From: Pasteurella multocida subsp. multocida OH4807
GTDB taxonomy: Bacteria > Pseudomonadota > Gammaproteobacteria > Enterobacterales > Pasteurellaceae
DNA: 64,000 nt
Direction: 5' to 3'
NCBI GenBank assembly: GCA_000973525.1
Contig: CP004391.1
Span: 1-64,000, forward strand
This document shows positions 1 to 11,225 of this stretch, piece after piece. The notes below the pieces were generated by a model. The model was not told the origin of the DNA. It was given only the letters and a program-made list of their open reading frames with translations, and did no database searches. The translations under genes were made by a program, and so were the position numbers. Within the stretch, counting starts at the first letter, position 1, and every line of letters starts with the position of its first letter.

Positions 1-2254
<2,254 letters not shown>

Positions 2255-2383
2255 TACAACGCTCAAGTATTTTTGGGTGTTATAGATAAACGAAGCGATA
2301 CGAAGACGAAGAAAACGAAGGTATAATCAGGCAGCTTGTTTCGAATTAAAGAACGAAAAATAGGACAGGACATCAACGGAATA

Positions 2384-2502
2384 TCTTGGCGGCGAGAGTG
2401 CAGTGGACCCACCTAAATCCATGCCGAACTTAGAAGTGAAACGCTGTTTACGCCGATGGTAGTGTGGGGTTTCCCCATGTGAGAGTAGGGCACCGCCAGG
2501 TT
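2384..2502 (+). rRNA. rrf: 5S ribosomal RNA
   Basis: The sequence carries the 5S core CCATGCCGAACTTAGAAGTG and the GCCGATGGTAGTGTGGGG loop-E/helix region. The ends pair (CTTGGCGG near 2385 with CCGCCAGG near 2493-2500). It sits about 130 bases after the 23S gene, as expected for the end of an rrn operon. Exact ends are placed by alignment with E. coli 5S and may be off by 1-3 bases. Confidence 0.95.
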
Positions 2503-2514
2503 TTAAATTTAAGG

Positions 2515-2545
2515 ACCTCGACTGGATGAAGTCGAGGTTTTTTTA
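2515..2545 (+). terminator. rrn operon rho-independent terminator
   Basis: A hairpin with CCTCGAC (2516-2522) pairing with GTCGAGG (2531-2537), followed by seven T. It lies just after the 5S gene and ends the rRNA operon. Confidence 0.9.
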
Positions 2546-2610
2546 TTCAATTCAATTCAGTTCAATTCAATTCAATTCAATTCAGTTCAATTCAGTTCAG
2601 TTCAATTCAA
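2546..2610 (+). repeat. Pentanucleotide tandem repeat, TTCAA/TTCAG
   Basis: Thirteen consecutive 5-base units starting at the terminator's T run: nine TTCAA and four TTCAG, with a degenerate TTCTG following at 2611. It lies in no reading frame that looks coding. The next gene is a convergent minus-strand gene ending at 3003. A 5-base unit could vary in number by slippage, but no gene start lies nearby to be switched. Confidence 0.9.
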
Positions 2611-2948
2611 TTCTGTTTTACTTTACTTTATTCTCTTTGATACAGACATATGACTGAAGATATTTTTACAACATTAGTCTGCATCTAGCATTATAGCTTT
2701 TGGTAATCTTAATTATTTTTATCGGATTATTTTGCTTTCGGTTTGTTTTGGTCTAACGGGCTATTGGATTTTTTTGCTTTGGCGTATTGCCTAAAAGCAA
2801 GAGATATCATGTTGAAAATAGAAAAAATACGTCGTCAATATCAATTGTGGTGTTCATAAAAGAAATGAAATCTAATGAAAAGTGAGGAGATAGTAATCCG
2901 ATAATTCTTTATTAGTATTTTATTACAAGAGGGGACAATTTGTTTGGT
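2611..2948. other. AT-rich intergenic stretch without a recognised gene
   Basis: Both strands were read. There are only very short frames, such as a 16-codon one from an ATG near 2809 with no convincing ribosome site. No tRNA, riboswitch or insertion-sequence end was recognised. Confidence 0.6.
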
Positions 2949-2992
2949 AAAAATACATCACTCACGTAAATGTATTTTTGTGAGTGATGTAT
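2949..2992 (-). terminator. Terminator of lysO
   Basis: A perfect 13-base inverted repeat, ATACATCACTCAC (2953-2965) and GTGAGTGATGTAT (2980-2992), with a 14-base loop. On the minus strand it is followed by a short T run. It lies 11 bases past the lysO stop codon. Confidence 0.85.
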
Positions 2993-3002
2993 AGAAGGTT
3001 AT

Positions 3003-3911
3003 TTATAATGGAATGGATGAAAAAAACACTAATAAAATAGGGGGTAAAATATTCGTAATAAACCCAAAGCTGATAGCAAGAGGAACAACTTCTACTCCTC
3101 CTGCTTTTTGGATGATCGGTAGGGTACAATCAATGGATGTAGCACCAGAAATACCAATAGCAGAAGAGCGGTGATTTTGCATTAAAAAAGGAATGAGAAA
3201 TAAACTGACTATTTCTCGAGAAAGATCATTAAAAAACGCAATACTACCAAATATAGGTCCCCAGGCATCATTGATAACAATACTAGATAATGAATACCAA
3301 CCAAATCCAGATGCGATTGCTAATCCTTGTGTAATAGGTAAATTTAGGATGAGGGCAGAAAGGATACCTCCGAGTAATGAAGTTACCACAAAAATCGTTC
3401 CTGTCGTTAAACCTCGTTTATTAAAAAAAACTTCGCGTAATGAAATACCATTGTTTCGTAATTGAACGCCAACAAAGAAAATCAATAGGATTAGAACATA
3501 TGTACTGGTTCCTGAAGGTAGTCTAGCAATGGATTTTAGGCTAAATCCTACAATAAAACCAAGTAATACCATCACACAAAGTTTGCATGAATCGAGTAAT
3601 AATTTCCAGCGAGATGGTATTGCTTGTGTCATCATTTTTAATGGCTTAGGAAATAAGCGATCATAAATAATTAGTCCAATTAGATTGAATACTTGAATGA
3701 TAAAGGCAAATGTCGCAGCAGAAAGTACAATAATAGGAAGTGTTTGAGCTAAGTCATCTAATTGCCCAAGCGAAAATCCCATGATGAATAAAATAATGTA
3801 AAGTAGTATCATGACAATACTATTAATTGATTTTAAAAATAGAATATTACTTGTTTTGATGATGTAGCCAATGAATAATGGGCATAATACGATCAGCAGT
3901 CCTTCATACAT
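3003..3911 (-). CDS. lysO: Lysine exporter LysO family membrane protein
   Basis: A 302-residue protein of the LysO/YbjE family (DUF340), which in E. coli exports L-lysine and toxic lysine analogues across the inner membrane. It is hydrophobic throughout, with about eight membrane segments. The C-terminal half carries the family's most conserved stretches: the GWYSLSSIVI-like segment, an NDLSRE motif and SGATSIDCTLP near residue 255. A ribosome site AAGGA lies 9 bases before the ATG. It is divergent from the ybjD-like gene with only about 70 bases between them. In E. coli ybjE and ybjD are also near neighbours, separated by aqpZ, so the pairing looks ancestral. Family membership is clear; substrate is by homology. 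Confidence 0.9.
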   Translation of the reverse strand: MYEGLLIVLCPLFIGYIIKTSNILFLKSINSIVMILLYIILFIMGFSLGQLDDLAQTLPIIVLSAATFAFIIQVFNLIGLIIYDRLFPKPLKMMTQAIPSRWKLLLDSCKLCVMVLLGFIVGFSLKSIARLPSGTSTYVLILLIFFVGVQLRNNGISLREVFFNKRGLTTGTIFVVTSLLGGILSALILNLPITQGLAIASGFGWYSLSSIVINDAWGPIFGSIAFFNDLSREIVSLFLIPFLMQNHRSSAIGISGATSIDCTLPIIQKAGGVEVVPLAISFGFITNILPPILLVFFSSIPL

Positions 3912-3981
3912 ATGATATCGTCCTTAAATAAAGCATGCATGCTCATTCTAGGTAAGGCGAGAAAAAAAACAAGAGGTGTTT

Positions 3982-5544
3982 ATGTATTTGCGACAATTGG
4001 AAGTGGTGGGTTTTCGAGGGATTAATCGTTTATCTATTCGTTTTAAACCCGACATGGTATTAATTGGTGAGAATATGTGGGGAAAGTCAAGTTTGCTTTC
4101 CGCACTAAGTCTAGTTTTTAATCCAGAACAAGACCTTTATCAGTTTACCACTCATGATTTCCATATTCCGATAGGTCAGTCGCAACCTGTACAGCATTTA
4201 ACGTTATTATTTACGTTTTGTGAAAGTGAAAAAAACGAAGATAATGCAGAGTATAATCAGCCTTATACTCAACACCAACTTTTCGTTAATCATCCAGATG
4301 GTTATCAACGCTTATATTTACGCGTAGAAGGAGAGATAGATAGTCAGAATAACATACGGACGGATTACTCTTTTTTAGATGAGGATGGTAATGCTGTTAT
4401 AGTAGAGGATATTCACCAGTTAGTTTTTTCTTTAATTTCTCGTCATCCAGTATACCGTTTCCGTGATGCACGCTTAAATCGTTCTCACCATCGCTTTAAT
4501 CTGGCAAAATCGGGACAGCAAGATAATATTCAAGATGAAATTCAGGCTGTAGTAACATTACTTTGTTATTATTTTTTGAATAATAAAGATATTACGAATG
4601 TCGCACAAGACACAACATTATTGTGGCATAAAGTAAAATCATTATGCTTAAAATTAAGGCGAGATGAAACACAGCGTTTACGCAAAAAGTTATTTATTTC
4701 ATTAGCCAGTTTATTTATTGAAAATAAGCATGTTCATTTTGGACGTTTTACACGTCCAATTGTGTTGTTTGAAGATCCAGATGCACGATTACATCCACGA
4801 ATGGTTGCGATTATGTGGGAGTTAGTCAGTTATTTACCTGTGCAGCGTATTACTACAACTAATTCTGTGGAGCTCATTTCTCAAGTGAATTTAAGCTCAA
4901 TTTGTCGATTGGTTCGTACTCCAGAAAAAATCAAGAGTTTTCAACTGAAACGGCGTGATTTAGGCAAAGAGGACTTTCGTCGCTTGAGTTTCCACATCCA
5001 TCATAATCGCAGTTTGGCCCTTTTTTCTGGACTATGGATTTTGGTTGAAGGGGAAACAGAAGTATGGATATTATCGGAATTAGCAAAGTTATTAGAAATT
5101 AATTTAGATATGGAGGGGATCCGAATTGTTGAATTTGCACAAAGTGGGCTCAAGCCCTTAATTAAGTATGCAGATGCAATGGGGATTCAGTGGTATGTGT
5201 TAACAGACGGTGATGAGGCAGGCAGAAAATATCGAGATATCGTATTGAGTATGCTAGAAAATGAGATGGTTGCTAATGATAAGATTACTGTCTTACCTAA
5301 GCGTGATATTGAACATTTTTTCTATGCGAATGGGTTTGCAGATGTATTTATTCGTCTTGCGCATTGGGTGCCTAAGTCGAATTATTATCCAACAACAAAA
5401 ATTATTCAGCGTGCGATTCAACGCGTATCTAAACCTGATTTAGCGATTGCTTTGTCGAATGAAATTGCGAATCGGGGGAGCCAATCTATTCCATTGTTGT
5501 TCAAAAGATTGTTTTCTAAAGTGTTAAGTTTAGCTCGTACATAA
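3982..5544 (+). CDS. ybjD: OLD-family ATPase/nuclease (YbjD-like)
   Basis: A 520-residue protein like E. coli YbjD. The N-terminus holds an ABC-type ATPase with Walker A GENMWGKSS near residues 30-38. A Walker-B-like VLFEDPDARLHP lies near residue 265. The C-terminal third is a TOPRIM domain with VEGETE near residue 355 and TDGDEAG near 415, the usual metal-binding acidic residues. OLD-family proteins are DNA nucleases with ATPase control, and some act against phage, but the role of YbjD itself is not established. I do not see a clear ABC signature (LSGGQ-type) before the Walker B. I chose the ATG at 3982 because AGAGG sits 5 bases upstream; a GTG at 3976 lies too close to that site. Confidence 0.85.
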   Translation: MYLRQLEVVGFRGINRLSIRFKPDMVLIGENMWGKSSLLSALSLVFNPEQDLYQFTTHDFHIPIGQSQPVQHLTLLFTFCESEKNEDNAEYNQPYTQHQLFVNHPDGYQRLYLRVEGEIDSQNNIRTDYSFLDEDGNAVIVEDIHQLVFSLISRHPVYRFRDARLNRSHHRFNLAKSGQQDNIQDEIQAVVTLLCYYFLNNKDITNVAQDTTLLWHKVKSLCLKLRRDETQRLRKKLFISLASLFIENKHVHFGRFTRPIVLFEDPDARLHPRMVAIMWELVSYLPVQRITTTNSVELISQVNLSSICRLVRTPEKIKSFQLKRRDLGKEDFRRLSFHIHHNRSLALFSGLWILVEGETEVWILSELAKLLEINLDMEGIRIVEFAQSGLKPLIKYADAMGIQWYVLTDGDEAGRKYRDIVLSMLENEMVANDKITVLPKRDIEHFFYANGFADVFIRLAHWVPKSNYYPTTKIIQRAIQRVSKPDLAIALSNEIANRGSQSIPLLFKRLFSKVLSLART

Positions 5545-5572
5545 CTGTTTATTTGTACAGTATTTTGTGGTA

Positions 5573-5609
5573 AAGTGCGGTTATCTTTTGAAAAATATTG
5601 ACCGCACTT
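5573..5609. terminator. Inverted pair of DNA uptake sequences, likely terminator
   Basis: AAGTGCGGT at 5573-5581 and its reverse complement ACCGCACTT at 5601-5609 form a stem with a 19-base loop, followed by T-rich DNA. Such paired uptake signals commonly end transcription in Pasteurellaceae. It separates ybjD from dinB, and its second arm abuts the dinB start. Confidence 0.8.
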
Positions 5610-5613
5610 TTAT

Positions 5614-6699
5614 ATGTCTACTATGTTGATGCCACGTAAAATTATCCACATTGATATGGATTGCTTTTATGCTTCAATTGAAATACGTGATAATCCCCAT
5701 TTAGTTGGAAGGCCTGTTGCCGTTGGCGGTTCAGTACAAAAAAGAGGCGTGTTGGCAACCTGTAACTATCTCGCTCGTCAATTTGGATTACACAGTGCTA
5801 TGCCTACTGCACAAGCGATCAAATTATGCCCTGATTTAGTGCTTCTACCTGTTAATATGCTATTATATAAACAAGTATCTAAGCAAATTAGAGCGATTTT
5901 CCAGCGCTATACTCCTCTTATTGAACCCCTTTCGTTAGATGAGGCTTATTTAGATGTCACAGATTGTCAACAATGTTCTGGTTCTGCAACGTGGATTGCA
6001 CATGAAATTCGTCAAGCCATTTGGTGTGAATTGGGGTTAACCGCTTCGGCGGGTATTGCACCACTGAAGTTTCTTGCCAAAATTGCGTCAGAGCAGAATA
6101 AACCTAATGGGCAATTTGTGATTAAACCTGATGAGGTTGATTGTTTTGTTGCTCAATTAGCATTGAATAAAATTCCAGGCGTGGGAAAAGTCACTGCACA
6201 ACGTTTAGCTGAGATGGGATTACATACTTGTGCCGATATTCGCAAGACCGATAAACTCACGTTATTCAACCAATTTGGAAAAATGGGGCAACGTATTTGG
6301 GCATTTAGTCATGGTATTGATACACGAAGTGTTGAGCCACATCGAGAGTTAAAGTCAATTAGTGTAGAAACCACTTTACCGTATAATATTATTCAGGTGG
6401 AGCAAGCTTCTCTAGTTTTAGCAACACTTTATCCAGCTTTGATGCAGCGGATTCAGCAGAGTTATCCTCATTTGTCTCTAGAGGCAGTGTATAAAATCGG
6501 AGTGAAGTTAAAATTTGCTGATTTTCATGTGACAACACTAGAAAAAACGGGAATGACGTTATCACTTCATGCTTTTGAGCGATTATTGGAGCAAATTTGG
6601 CAGAGAACCGCAGGGCGTGAAATACGTTTGATTGGTTTGCACATGGATTTACCTCGGTCTCATACGTCACAAGGACTAGAACAAATGAGTTTATGGTAA
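5614..6699 (+). CDS. dinB: DNA polymerase IV
   Basis: A 361-residue Y-family translesion polymerase. It has the metal-binding HIDMDCFYAS motif near residues 12-21, the catalytic SLDEAYLDVT near 103-112, and a helix-hairpin-helix segment (KIPGVGKVTAQRLAEMG) in the thumb. The little-finger domain follows, and the protein ends at a short tail rather than a canonical long beta-clamp peptide. Three in-frame ATGs (5614, 5623, 5629) compete and none has a clear ribosome site. The one at 5629 (MPRKIIHIDMD) best matches E. coli DinB, so the first five residues are uncertain. The upstream uptake-sequence pair leaves little room for a separate promoter. Confidence 0.95.
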   Translation: MSTMLMPRKIIHIDMDCFYASIEIRDNPHLVGRPVAVGGSVQKRGVLATCNYLARQFGLHSAMPTAQAIKLCPDLVLLPVNMLLYKQVSKQIRAIFQRYTPLIEPLSLDEAYLDVTDCQQCSGSATWIAHEIRQAIWCELGLTASAGIAPLKFLAKIASEQNKPNGQFVIKPDEVDCFVAQLALNKIPGVGKVTAQRLAEMGLHTCADIRKTDKLTLFNQFGKMGQRIWAFSHGIDTRSVEPHRELKSISVETTLPYNIIQVEQASLVLATLYPALMQRIQQSYPHLSLEAVYKIGVKLKFADFHVTTLEKTGMTLSLHAFERLLEQIWQRTAGREIRLIGLHMDLPRSHTSQGLEQMSLW

Positions 6700-6786
6700 A
6701 TTTTTTATTGATTCCCTCTTGTTTTTAACAATTTTGCTACTATATTACAACACGAGTGATTTAACCCTATTATAAGGATTTTTTAT

Positions 6787-7647
6787 ATGATGCGAATTTT
6801 ACTTTTTTTAGCGACAAATATGGCTGTTTTGGTCGTCTTTAATATTATTTTGAGTTTAACGGGGATTCAGGCACAAGATGCAACAGGATTATTAATCATG
6901 GCTGCATTATTTGGTTTCTCAGGATCGTTAATTTCGCTCTTTTTATCTAAGACGATGGCATTGCGTTCAGTGGGGGCAGAAGTCATTACCACACCACGTA
7001 ACGAAGCAGAGCACTGGTTAATGAATACTGTACGTTCACAAGCAGAACGTGCGAATTTACCTATGCCAGATGTGGCTATTTATCATTCAGAAGACGTTAA
7101 TGCTTTCGCGACGGGAGCAAGTAAAAATAATTCATTAGTGGCAGTTAGTACGGGGTTATTGAACGCGATGACACGTGATGAAGCGGAAGCCGTACTTGCG
7201 CATGAAGTTGCACATATTAAGAATGGTGATATGGTCACAATGACGTTATTGCAAGGGGTGCTCAATACGTTTGTTATTTTCGTTTCACGCATGATCGCAA
7301 AAGTGGTATCAAGTGGTCGTGATGGAGAAAGTAGTTCAGGTGTGTATTTCTTAGTTGCAATGGTTTTAGAAGTTTTATTTGGTTTCTTGGCAAGTATTAT
7401 TGCAATGTGGTTCTCACGCTACCGTGAGTTTCGTGCTGATGCGGGTTCTGCGGAATTAGTTGGTAAACAGAAAATGATTGCCGCATTGCAGCGTTTGCAA
7501 AAATTACATGAACCACAAGAATTAGAAGGACAATTAGCTGCATTCGCGATTAATGGTAAACGTGGTGGGTTAGCTGCATTATTTATGAGCCATCCGCCAC
7601 TTGAAAAGCGTATTGCTGCATTACAACAGTTAGATACGTTGAAATAA
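6787..7647 (+). CDS. htpX: Membrane zinc metalloprotease HtpX
   Basis: A 286-residue inner-membrane M48 protease that degrades damaged membrane proteins together with FtsH. Two hydrophobic segments lie at residues 1-23 and 34-55. The zinc motif HEVAH is at 139-143 and a conserved EFRAD follows near 218. Two further hydrophobic stretches lie near 155-175 and 190-212. A ribosome site AAGGAT precedes the ATG by about 7-8 bases. The 87-base upstream gap holds TTGTTT (6719) and TATATT (6741) with 16 bases between, a possible promoter. It is monocistronic, with its own terminator downstream. Confidence 0.96.
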   Translation: MMRILLFLATNMAVLVVFNIILSLTGIQAQDATGLLIMAALFGFSGSLISLFLSKTMALRSVGAEVITTPRNEAEHWLMNTVRSQAERANLPMPDVAIYHSEDVNAFATGASKNNSLVAVSTGLLNAMTRDEAEAVLAHEVAHIKNGDMVTMTLLQGVLNTFVIFVSRMIAKVVSSGRDGESSSGVYFLVAMVLEVLFGFLASIIAMWFSRYREFRADAGSAELVGKQKMIAALQRLQKLHEPQELEGQLAAFAINGKRGGLAALFMSHPPLEKRIAALQQLDTLK

Positions 7648-7666
7648 CGCTAGCAATTTTAATCAG

Positions 7667-7690
7667 AAAGAGGCATTATGCCTCCTTTTT
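7667..7690 (+). terminator. htpX terminator
   Basis: Short hairpin GAGGCA (7670-7675) and TGCCTC (7679-7684) followed by a T run. A single uptake sequence (7709-7717) comes after it. Confidence 0.75.
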
Positions 7691-7753
7691 CATTTCTTTT
7701 TTCGTCTAAAGTGCGGTCAATTTTGGACAAAATGTGTCATGTTTGGAGTCGAT

Positions 7754-8290
7754 ATGGAACATCAAATCAGTGATTTAATTCAGATCTTTAATCAATGTTT
7801 CGAACAAGAATATAATACAAAATTAGTGAAAGGAGGCGATGAGCCATTTTATGTGCCAGCAAATGCAGATTGTGCGTATCATGCTATTTATTTTGCACAT
7901 GGCTTTTATAGTAGTGGCTTACATGAAATCGCTCATTGGCTTGTTGCAGGAAAAGAACGCCGCAAGCTTGAAGATTTTGGTTATTGGTATGAGCCAGATG
8001 GACGCACCGCGGAGCAACAACGCTTATTTGAGCAAGTTGAAGTAAAACCACAAGCAATTGAATGGATTCTATCCAACGCAGCGGGTTTTCGTTATTTTGT
8101 GAGCGTGGATAACTTAAATGGTAATCCTGGTGATACCTTGCCTTTTAAACAAGCTGTTTATGCACAAGTAAAAATTTATGCGGAGAAAGGGTTACCAAAA
8201 CGTGCTGAGGTTTTGCGTAAAGCATTGTCTCAGTTTTATGGGACAACTGATAGGATTGATTTAGCTCTGTTTGATATAAGTCGAATTTAA
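7754..8290 (+). CDS. epmC: Elongation factor P hydroxylase EpmC
   Basis: A 178-residue protein of the YfcM/EpmC family, which hydroxylates the beta-lysylated lysine of elongation factor P in the cytoplasm. The family's metal-binding motif HEIAHWLVAG is near residues 56-65, and FGYWYEPDGR follows. The ATG at 7754 was preferred over 7739 because GGAG lies 5 bases before it, whereas the earlier ATG has no ribosome site. It is followed by an ABC transporter gene pair 17 bases on, possibly cotranscribed. Confidence 0.92.
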   Translation: MEHQISDLIQIFNQCFEQEYNTKLVKGGDEPFYVPANADCAYHAIYFAHGFYSSGLHEIAHWLVAGKERRKLEDFGYWYEPDGRTAEQQRLFEQVEVKPQAIEWILSNAAGFRYFVSVDNLNGNPGDTLPFKQAVYAQVKIYAEKGLPKRAEVLRKALSQFYGTTDRIDLALFDISRI

Positions 8291-8307
8291 ATTGAAAAGT
8301 CATCGTT

Positions 8308-9240
8308 ATGTATGCATTAGAAATTAAGCAATTAATAAAAGAATATAAAAATGGGGTCAAAGCCTTGCATGGCATTGATTTACAGGTTAAAGCTGGCGAT
8401 TTTTATGCGCTACTTGGTCACAATGGCGCAGGTAAATCGACGACGATTGGGATTGTAAGCTCGTTAGTGAATAAAACAAGTGGGCAAATTCGTGTATTTG
8501 GTTATGATTTAGACCAACAATTAAGCGAATTAAAAACGTGTATTGGTTTAGTGCCACAGGAATTTAATTTTCATCAATTTGAGCGAGTGATTGATATTTT
8601 GGTGAATCAGGCAGGGTATTATGGTATCCCTCGTCAAGAAGCTCTTAAACGTGCAGAAGTCTGGTTAAAAAAATTAGACTTGTGGGAAAAACGTACTCAA
8701 CAAGCGATTCGCTTATCAGGGGGAATGAAACGTCGTTTGATGATTGCTCGCGCATTAATGCATAATCCTAAGTTGTTGATTTTAGACGAGCCGACTGCGG
8801 GTGTTGATATTGAGCTACGTCGTACGATGTGGACTTTTTTACGTGAATTGAATCAACAAGGAACAACGATTATTTTAACTACCCATTATTTAGAAGAAGC
8901 AGAAATGTTATGTCGTAATATTGGAATTATCCAGCAAGGGCGATTGGTCGTAGATATGCCAATGAAAGCGTTGTTAGCAAAATTAGAAACAGAAACTTTT
9001 GTATTTGATTTAGCACCTCATGAGTCCGTTCCTGTTATTGAGTATTATCATGTAGTTGCATCAAATGAAACGAGTCTTGAAGTGGAAGTCAAACGTGAGC
9101 AGGGGTTAAACCAATTATTTACGCAGCTATCGGAACAAGGTGTGACAGTCTTGAGTATGCGTAATAAAGCGAATCGTTTAGAAGAGTTGTTTGTTTCGAT
9201 GTCCTTAAACAGCAAAGTGGAGAAAAAGGGAGAACAGTAA
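8308..9240 (+). CDS. yadG: ABC-2 type transporter ATP-binding protein (YadG-like)
   Basis: A 310-residue ABC ATPase. The Walker A GHNGAGKS is near residues 38-45, the signature LSGGMKRR near 134, and Walker B LLILDEPTAGVD near 153. A C-terminal extension of about 80 residues is typical of ABC-2 exporters. It overlaps the permease gene by one base (TAATG), so the two are translationally coupled. The pair resembles E. coli yadG-yadH, whose substrate is not known. Confidence 0.9.
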   Translation: MYALEIKQLIKEYKNGVKALHGIDLQVKAGDFYALLGHNGAGKSTTIGIVSSLVNKTSGQIRVFGYDLDQQLSELKTCIGLVPQEFNFHQFERVIDILVNQAGYYGIPRQEALKRAEVWLKKLDLWEKRTQQAIRLSGGMKRRLMIARALMHNPKLLILDEPTAGVDIELRRTMWTFLRELNQQGTTIILTTHYLEEAEMLCRNIGIIQQGRLVVDMPMKALLAKLETETFVFDLAPHESVPVIEYYHVVASNETSLEVEVKREQGLNQLFTQLSEQGVTVLSMRNKANRLEELFVSMSLNSKVEKKGEQ

Positions 9241-10007
9241 TGGGATTAGCGTGGGTTGCTTTTCAAACTATTTTAACCAAAGAAATTCGCCGTTTTACAC
9301 GTATTTGGGTGCAAACATTAGTTCCTCCTGTCATTACGATGACGTTGTATTTCGTGATATTTGGACAATTAATTGGTAGTCGAATCGGTGAGATGAACGG
9401 GGTTAGCTATATGCAATTTATTGTTCCAGGCTTGATTATGATGTCTGCTTTAACGAATGCGTTTGCTAACGTTGCTTCTTCTTTTTACAGTACAAAATTT
9501 GCTAAAAATGTTGAGGAGCTATTAATTTCACCTACGTCTCCGCACATTATTATTTTAGGTTATGTTGCTGGAGGGATGGCTCGTGGGCTGTGTGTAGGAA
9601 TATTAGTCACAACAGTTGCTTTGTTTTTTGTGACATTTGAGGTTCATTCTTGGGCAATCGTTGCCATGATTTTATTGATGACGACTGCAACTTTTGCACT
9701 CGGTGGCTTGATTAATGCAGTATTTGCGCGTTCATTTGATGACATTAGTATTATTCCCACTTTTGTCTTGACGCCTTTAACTTATCTAGGCGGTGTATTT
9801 TACTCGATTTCGCTTTTGCCTGAATTTTGGCAAAGCGTTTCTAAATTAAATCCCATTGTGTATATGATTAATGGATTTCGTTATGGTTTCTTAGGCATTT
9901 CGGATGTGGGGATTGTTTATACATTTGTGGTGTTAATTACATTTATTGTTGGTTTATATGGTATCGCATATTACTTGATTAGCCGTGGTATTGGGTTGAG
10001 AAATTAA
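9240..10007 (+). CDS. yadH: ABC-2 type transporter permease (YadH-like)
   Basis: A 255-residue inner-membrane permease with six hydrophobic segments and the ABC-2 family signature region near residues 155-220 (LTPLTYLGGVFYSI, then the YMINGFRYGFLG segment). It starts in the stop codon of the ATPase gene and works with it as an exporter half. Substrate unknown. Confidence 0.9.
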   Translation: MGLAWVAFQTILTKEIRRFTRIWVQTLVPPVITMTLYFVIFGQLIGSRIGEMNGVSYMQFIVPGLIMMSALTNAFANVASSFYSTKFAKNVEELLISPTSPHIIILGYVAGGMARGLCVGILVTTVALFFVTFEVHSWAIVAMILLMTTATFALGGLINAVFARSFDDISIIPTFVLTPLTYLGGVFYSISLLPEFWQSVSKLNPIVYMINGFRYGFLGISDVGIVYTFVVLITFIVGLYGIAYYLISRGIGLRN

Positions 10008-10047
10008 AAAGTTTGTTAATAATTGACCACACTTTATTGTTAATCTT

Positions 10048-10063
10048 TGTGATGTTTAGCACA
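10048..10063. promoter_or_regulatory. CRP-like operator upstream of the TRAP transporter
   Basis: TGTGATGTTTAGCACA matches the CRP consensus TGTGA-N6-TCACA with one mismatch. It lies 120 bases upstream of the receptor gene, in a 175-base gap with no gene. This fits a carbon-source transporter under catabolite control. I could not assign a matching -10/-35 pair with confidence. Confidence 0.6.
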
Positions 10064-10182
10064 GATTTAAATGGATAAAAAAGAAATTGTTGCAAAAAAG
10101 TAAAATCTTTGCTATTTGTAAGTCCGCTAATTGAAGTGTTCTTCTAAGCAAACCAACAAACAAAAATAAGGAAAATGACTCT

Positions 10183-11142
10183 ATGAAAAAGTATCTAAAG
10201 CTTTCAATGACAGCAGCATTAATGCTTTCTTCCAGTGCAGTATTTGCTGCCGATAAAATTGTAACCATTGGTACTGGTGGTCAAACAGGTGTTTACTATG
10301 TAGTGGGACAATCGGTATGTCAATTAGTGAATCGTGATTCTGCAAAAACAGGTGTGAAATGTAATGCCCCTTCAACAGGTGGATCTGTTGCAAACCTTAA
10401 TTCCATTGCAAGCAATCAAATGGAATTAGGGATTGCACAGTCAGACTGGCAGTATCACGCGTATAATGGTTCAAGCTCTTTTGAAGGCAAGAAAAACGAT
10501 AAATTAAGAGCCGTATTTTCAATTCACCCAGAACCGTTTACTTTAATGGCGCGTACTGATGCAAATATCAAGGGTTTCGATGATTTGAAAGGTAAACGTG
10601 TTAACGTTGGCGATCCTGGTTCAGGTACACGTGCAACGATGAATGTGATCCTTGGTGCAAAAGGTTGGGATGCATCAGCTTTTAAAGTTGCGTCGGAATT
10701 AAAACCAGCAGAAATGGCATCGGTAATGTGTGACAACAACTTAGATGCAATTACGTATAACGTTGGTCACCCAAATGGTGCATTAAAAGAAGCAGCAGCA
10801 TCTTGTGATGCACAATTAGTGCCAATTACAGGACCAGAAATTGATAAATTAGTCGCAGAACATCCGTACTATGCGAAAGCGACTATCCCAGGTGGACTTT
10901 ATAAAGGTAGCGATAATCCAACCGATACATTCGGTGTGTATGCCACACTGGTGACTTCTTCTGATGTTGATGCAGACAGTGTCTATGCAATTGTGAAAGC
11001 AGTATTTGATAATTTTGATCGTTTCAAACGTTTACATCCTGCATTTTCAAATTTAAAAGAAGAAGAAATGATTAAAAATGCGTTATCTGCACCGTTACAC
11101 GATGGCGCAGTGCGTTACTATAAAGAAAGAGGTTGGTTGTAA
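10183..11142 (+). CDS. TAXI-family TRAP transporter solute-binding protein
   Basis: A 319-residue periplasmic receptor of the TRAP-associated extracytoplasmic immunogenic (TAXI) family. A signal peptide spans residues 1-23, with cleavage after AVFA. The mature start IVTIGTGGQTGVYYVVG is the TAXI hallmark, and GKRVNVGDPGSGTRAT follows near 130-145. Such receptors capture organic acids or glutamate-like ligands, but the ligand cannot be read from the sequence. A hairpin after the gene probably lowers transcription into the permease gene, so the receptor is made in excess. Confidence 0.93.
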   Translation: MKKYLKLSMTAALMLSSSAVFAADKIVTIGTGGQTGVYYVVGQSVCQLVNRDSAKTGVKCNAPSTGGSVANLNSIASNQMELGIAQSDWQYHAYNGSSSFEGKKNDKLRAVFSIHPEPFTLMARTDANIKGFDDLKGKRVNVGDPGSGTRATMNVILGAKGWDASAFKVASELKPAEMASVMCDNNLDAITYNVGHPNGALKEAAASCDAQLVPITGPEIDKLVAEHPYYAKATIPGGLYKGSDNPTDTFGVYATLVTSSDVDADSVYAIVKAVFDNFDRFKRLHPAFSNLKEEEMIKNALSAPLHDGAVRYYKERGWL

Positions 11143-11163
11143 TTTCCCTTTTTCATCCTTTTT

Positions 11164-11189
11164 AAGGCAGGCAATGTTCCTGCCTTTTT
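11164..11189 (+). terminator. Intra-operon terminator or attenuator
   Basis: AAGGCAGG (11164-11171) pairs with CCTGCCTT (11179-11186) across a 7-base loop, followed by T residues. It lies between the TRAP receptor and its permease gene, so partial readthrough is likely. Confidence 0.75.
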
Positions 11190-11225
11190 CCGTTTTTGTT
11201 TTTTCGATGACGAGGAGTTTTTAGC

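Noticed and set aside
2546..2610. CRISPR array
   Set aside because: The units are 5 bases with no spacers; it is a simple tandem repeat.
2809..2859. 16-codon frame in the intergenic region after the rRNA operon
   Set aside because: Too short, no ribosome site, no similarity to known small proteins.
10021..10036. Uptake-sequence-like ACCACACTT after the ABC permease
   Set aside because: One mismatch in the core; not counted with the exact copies.
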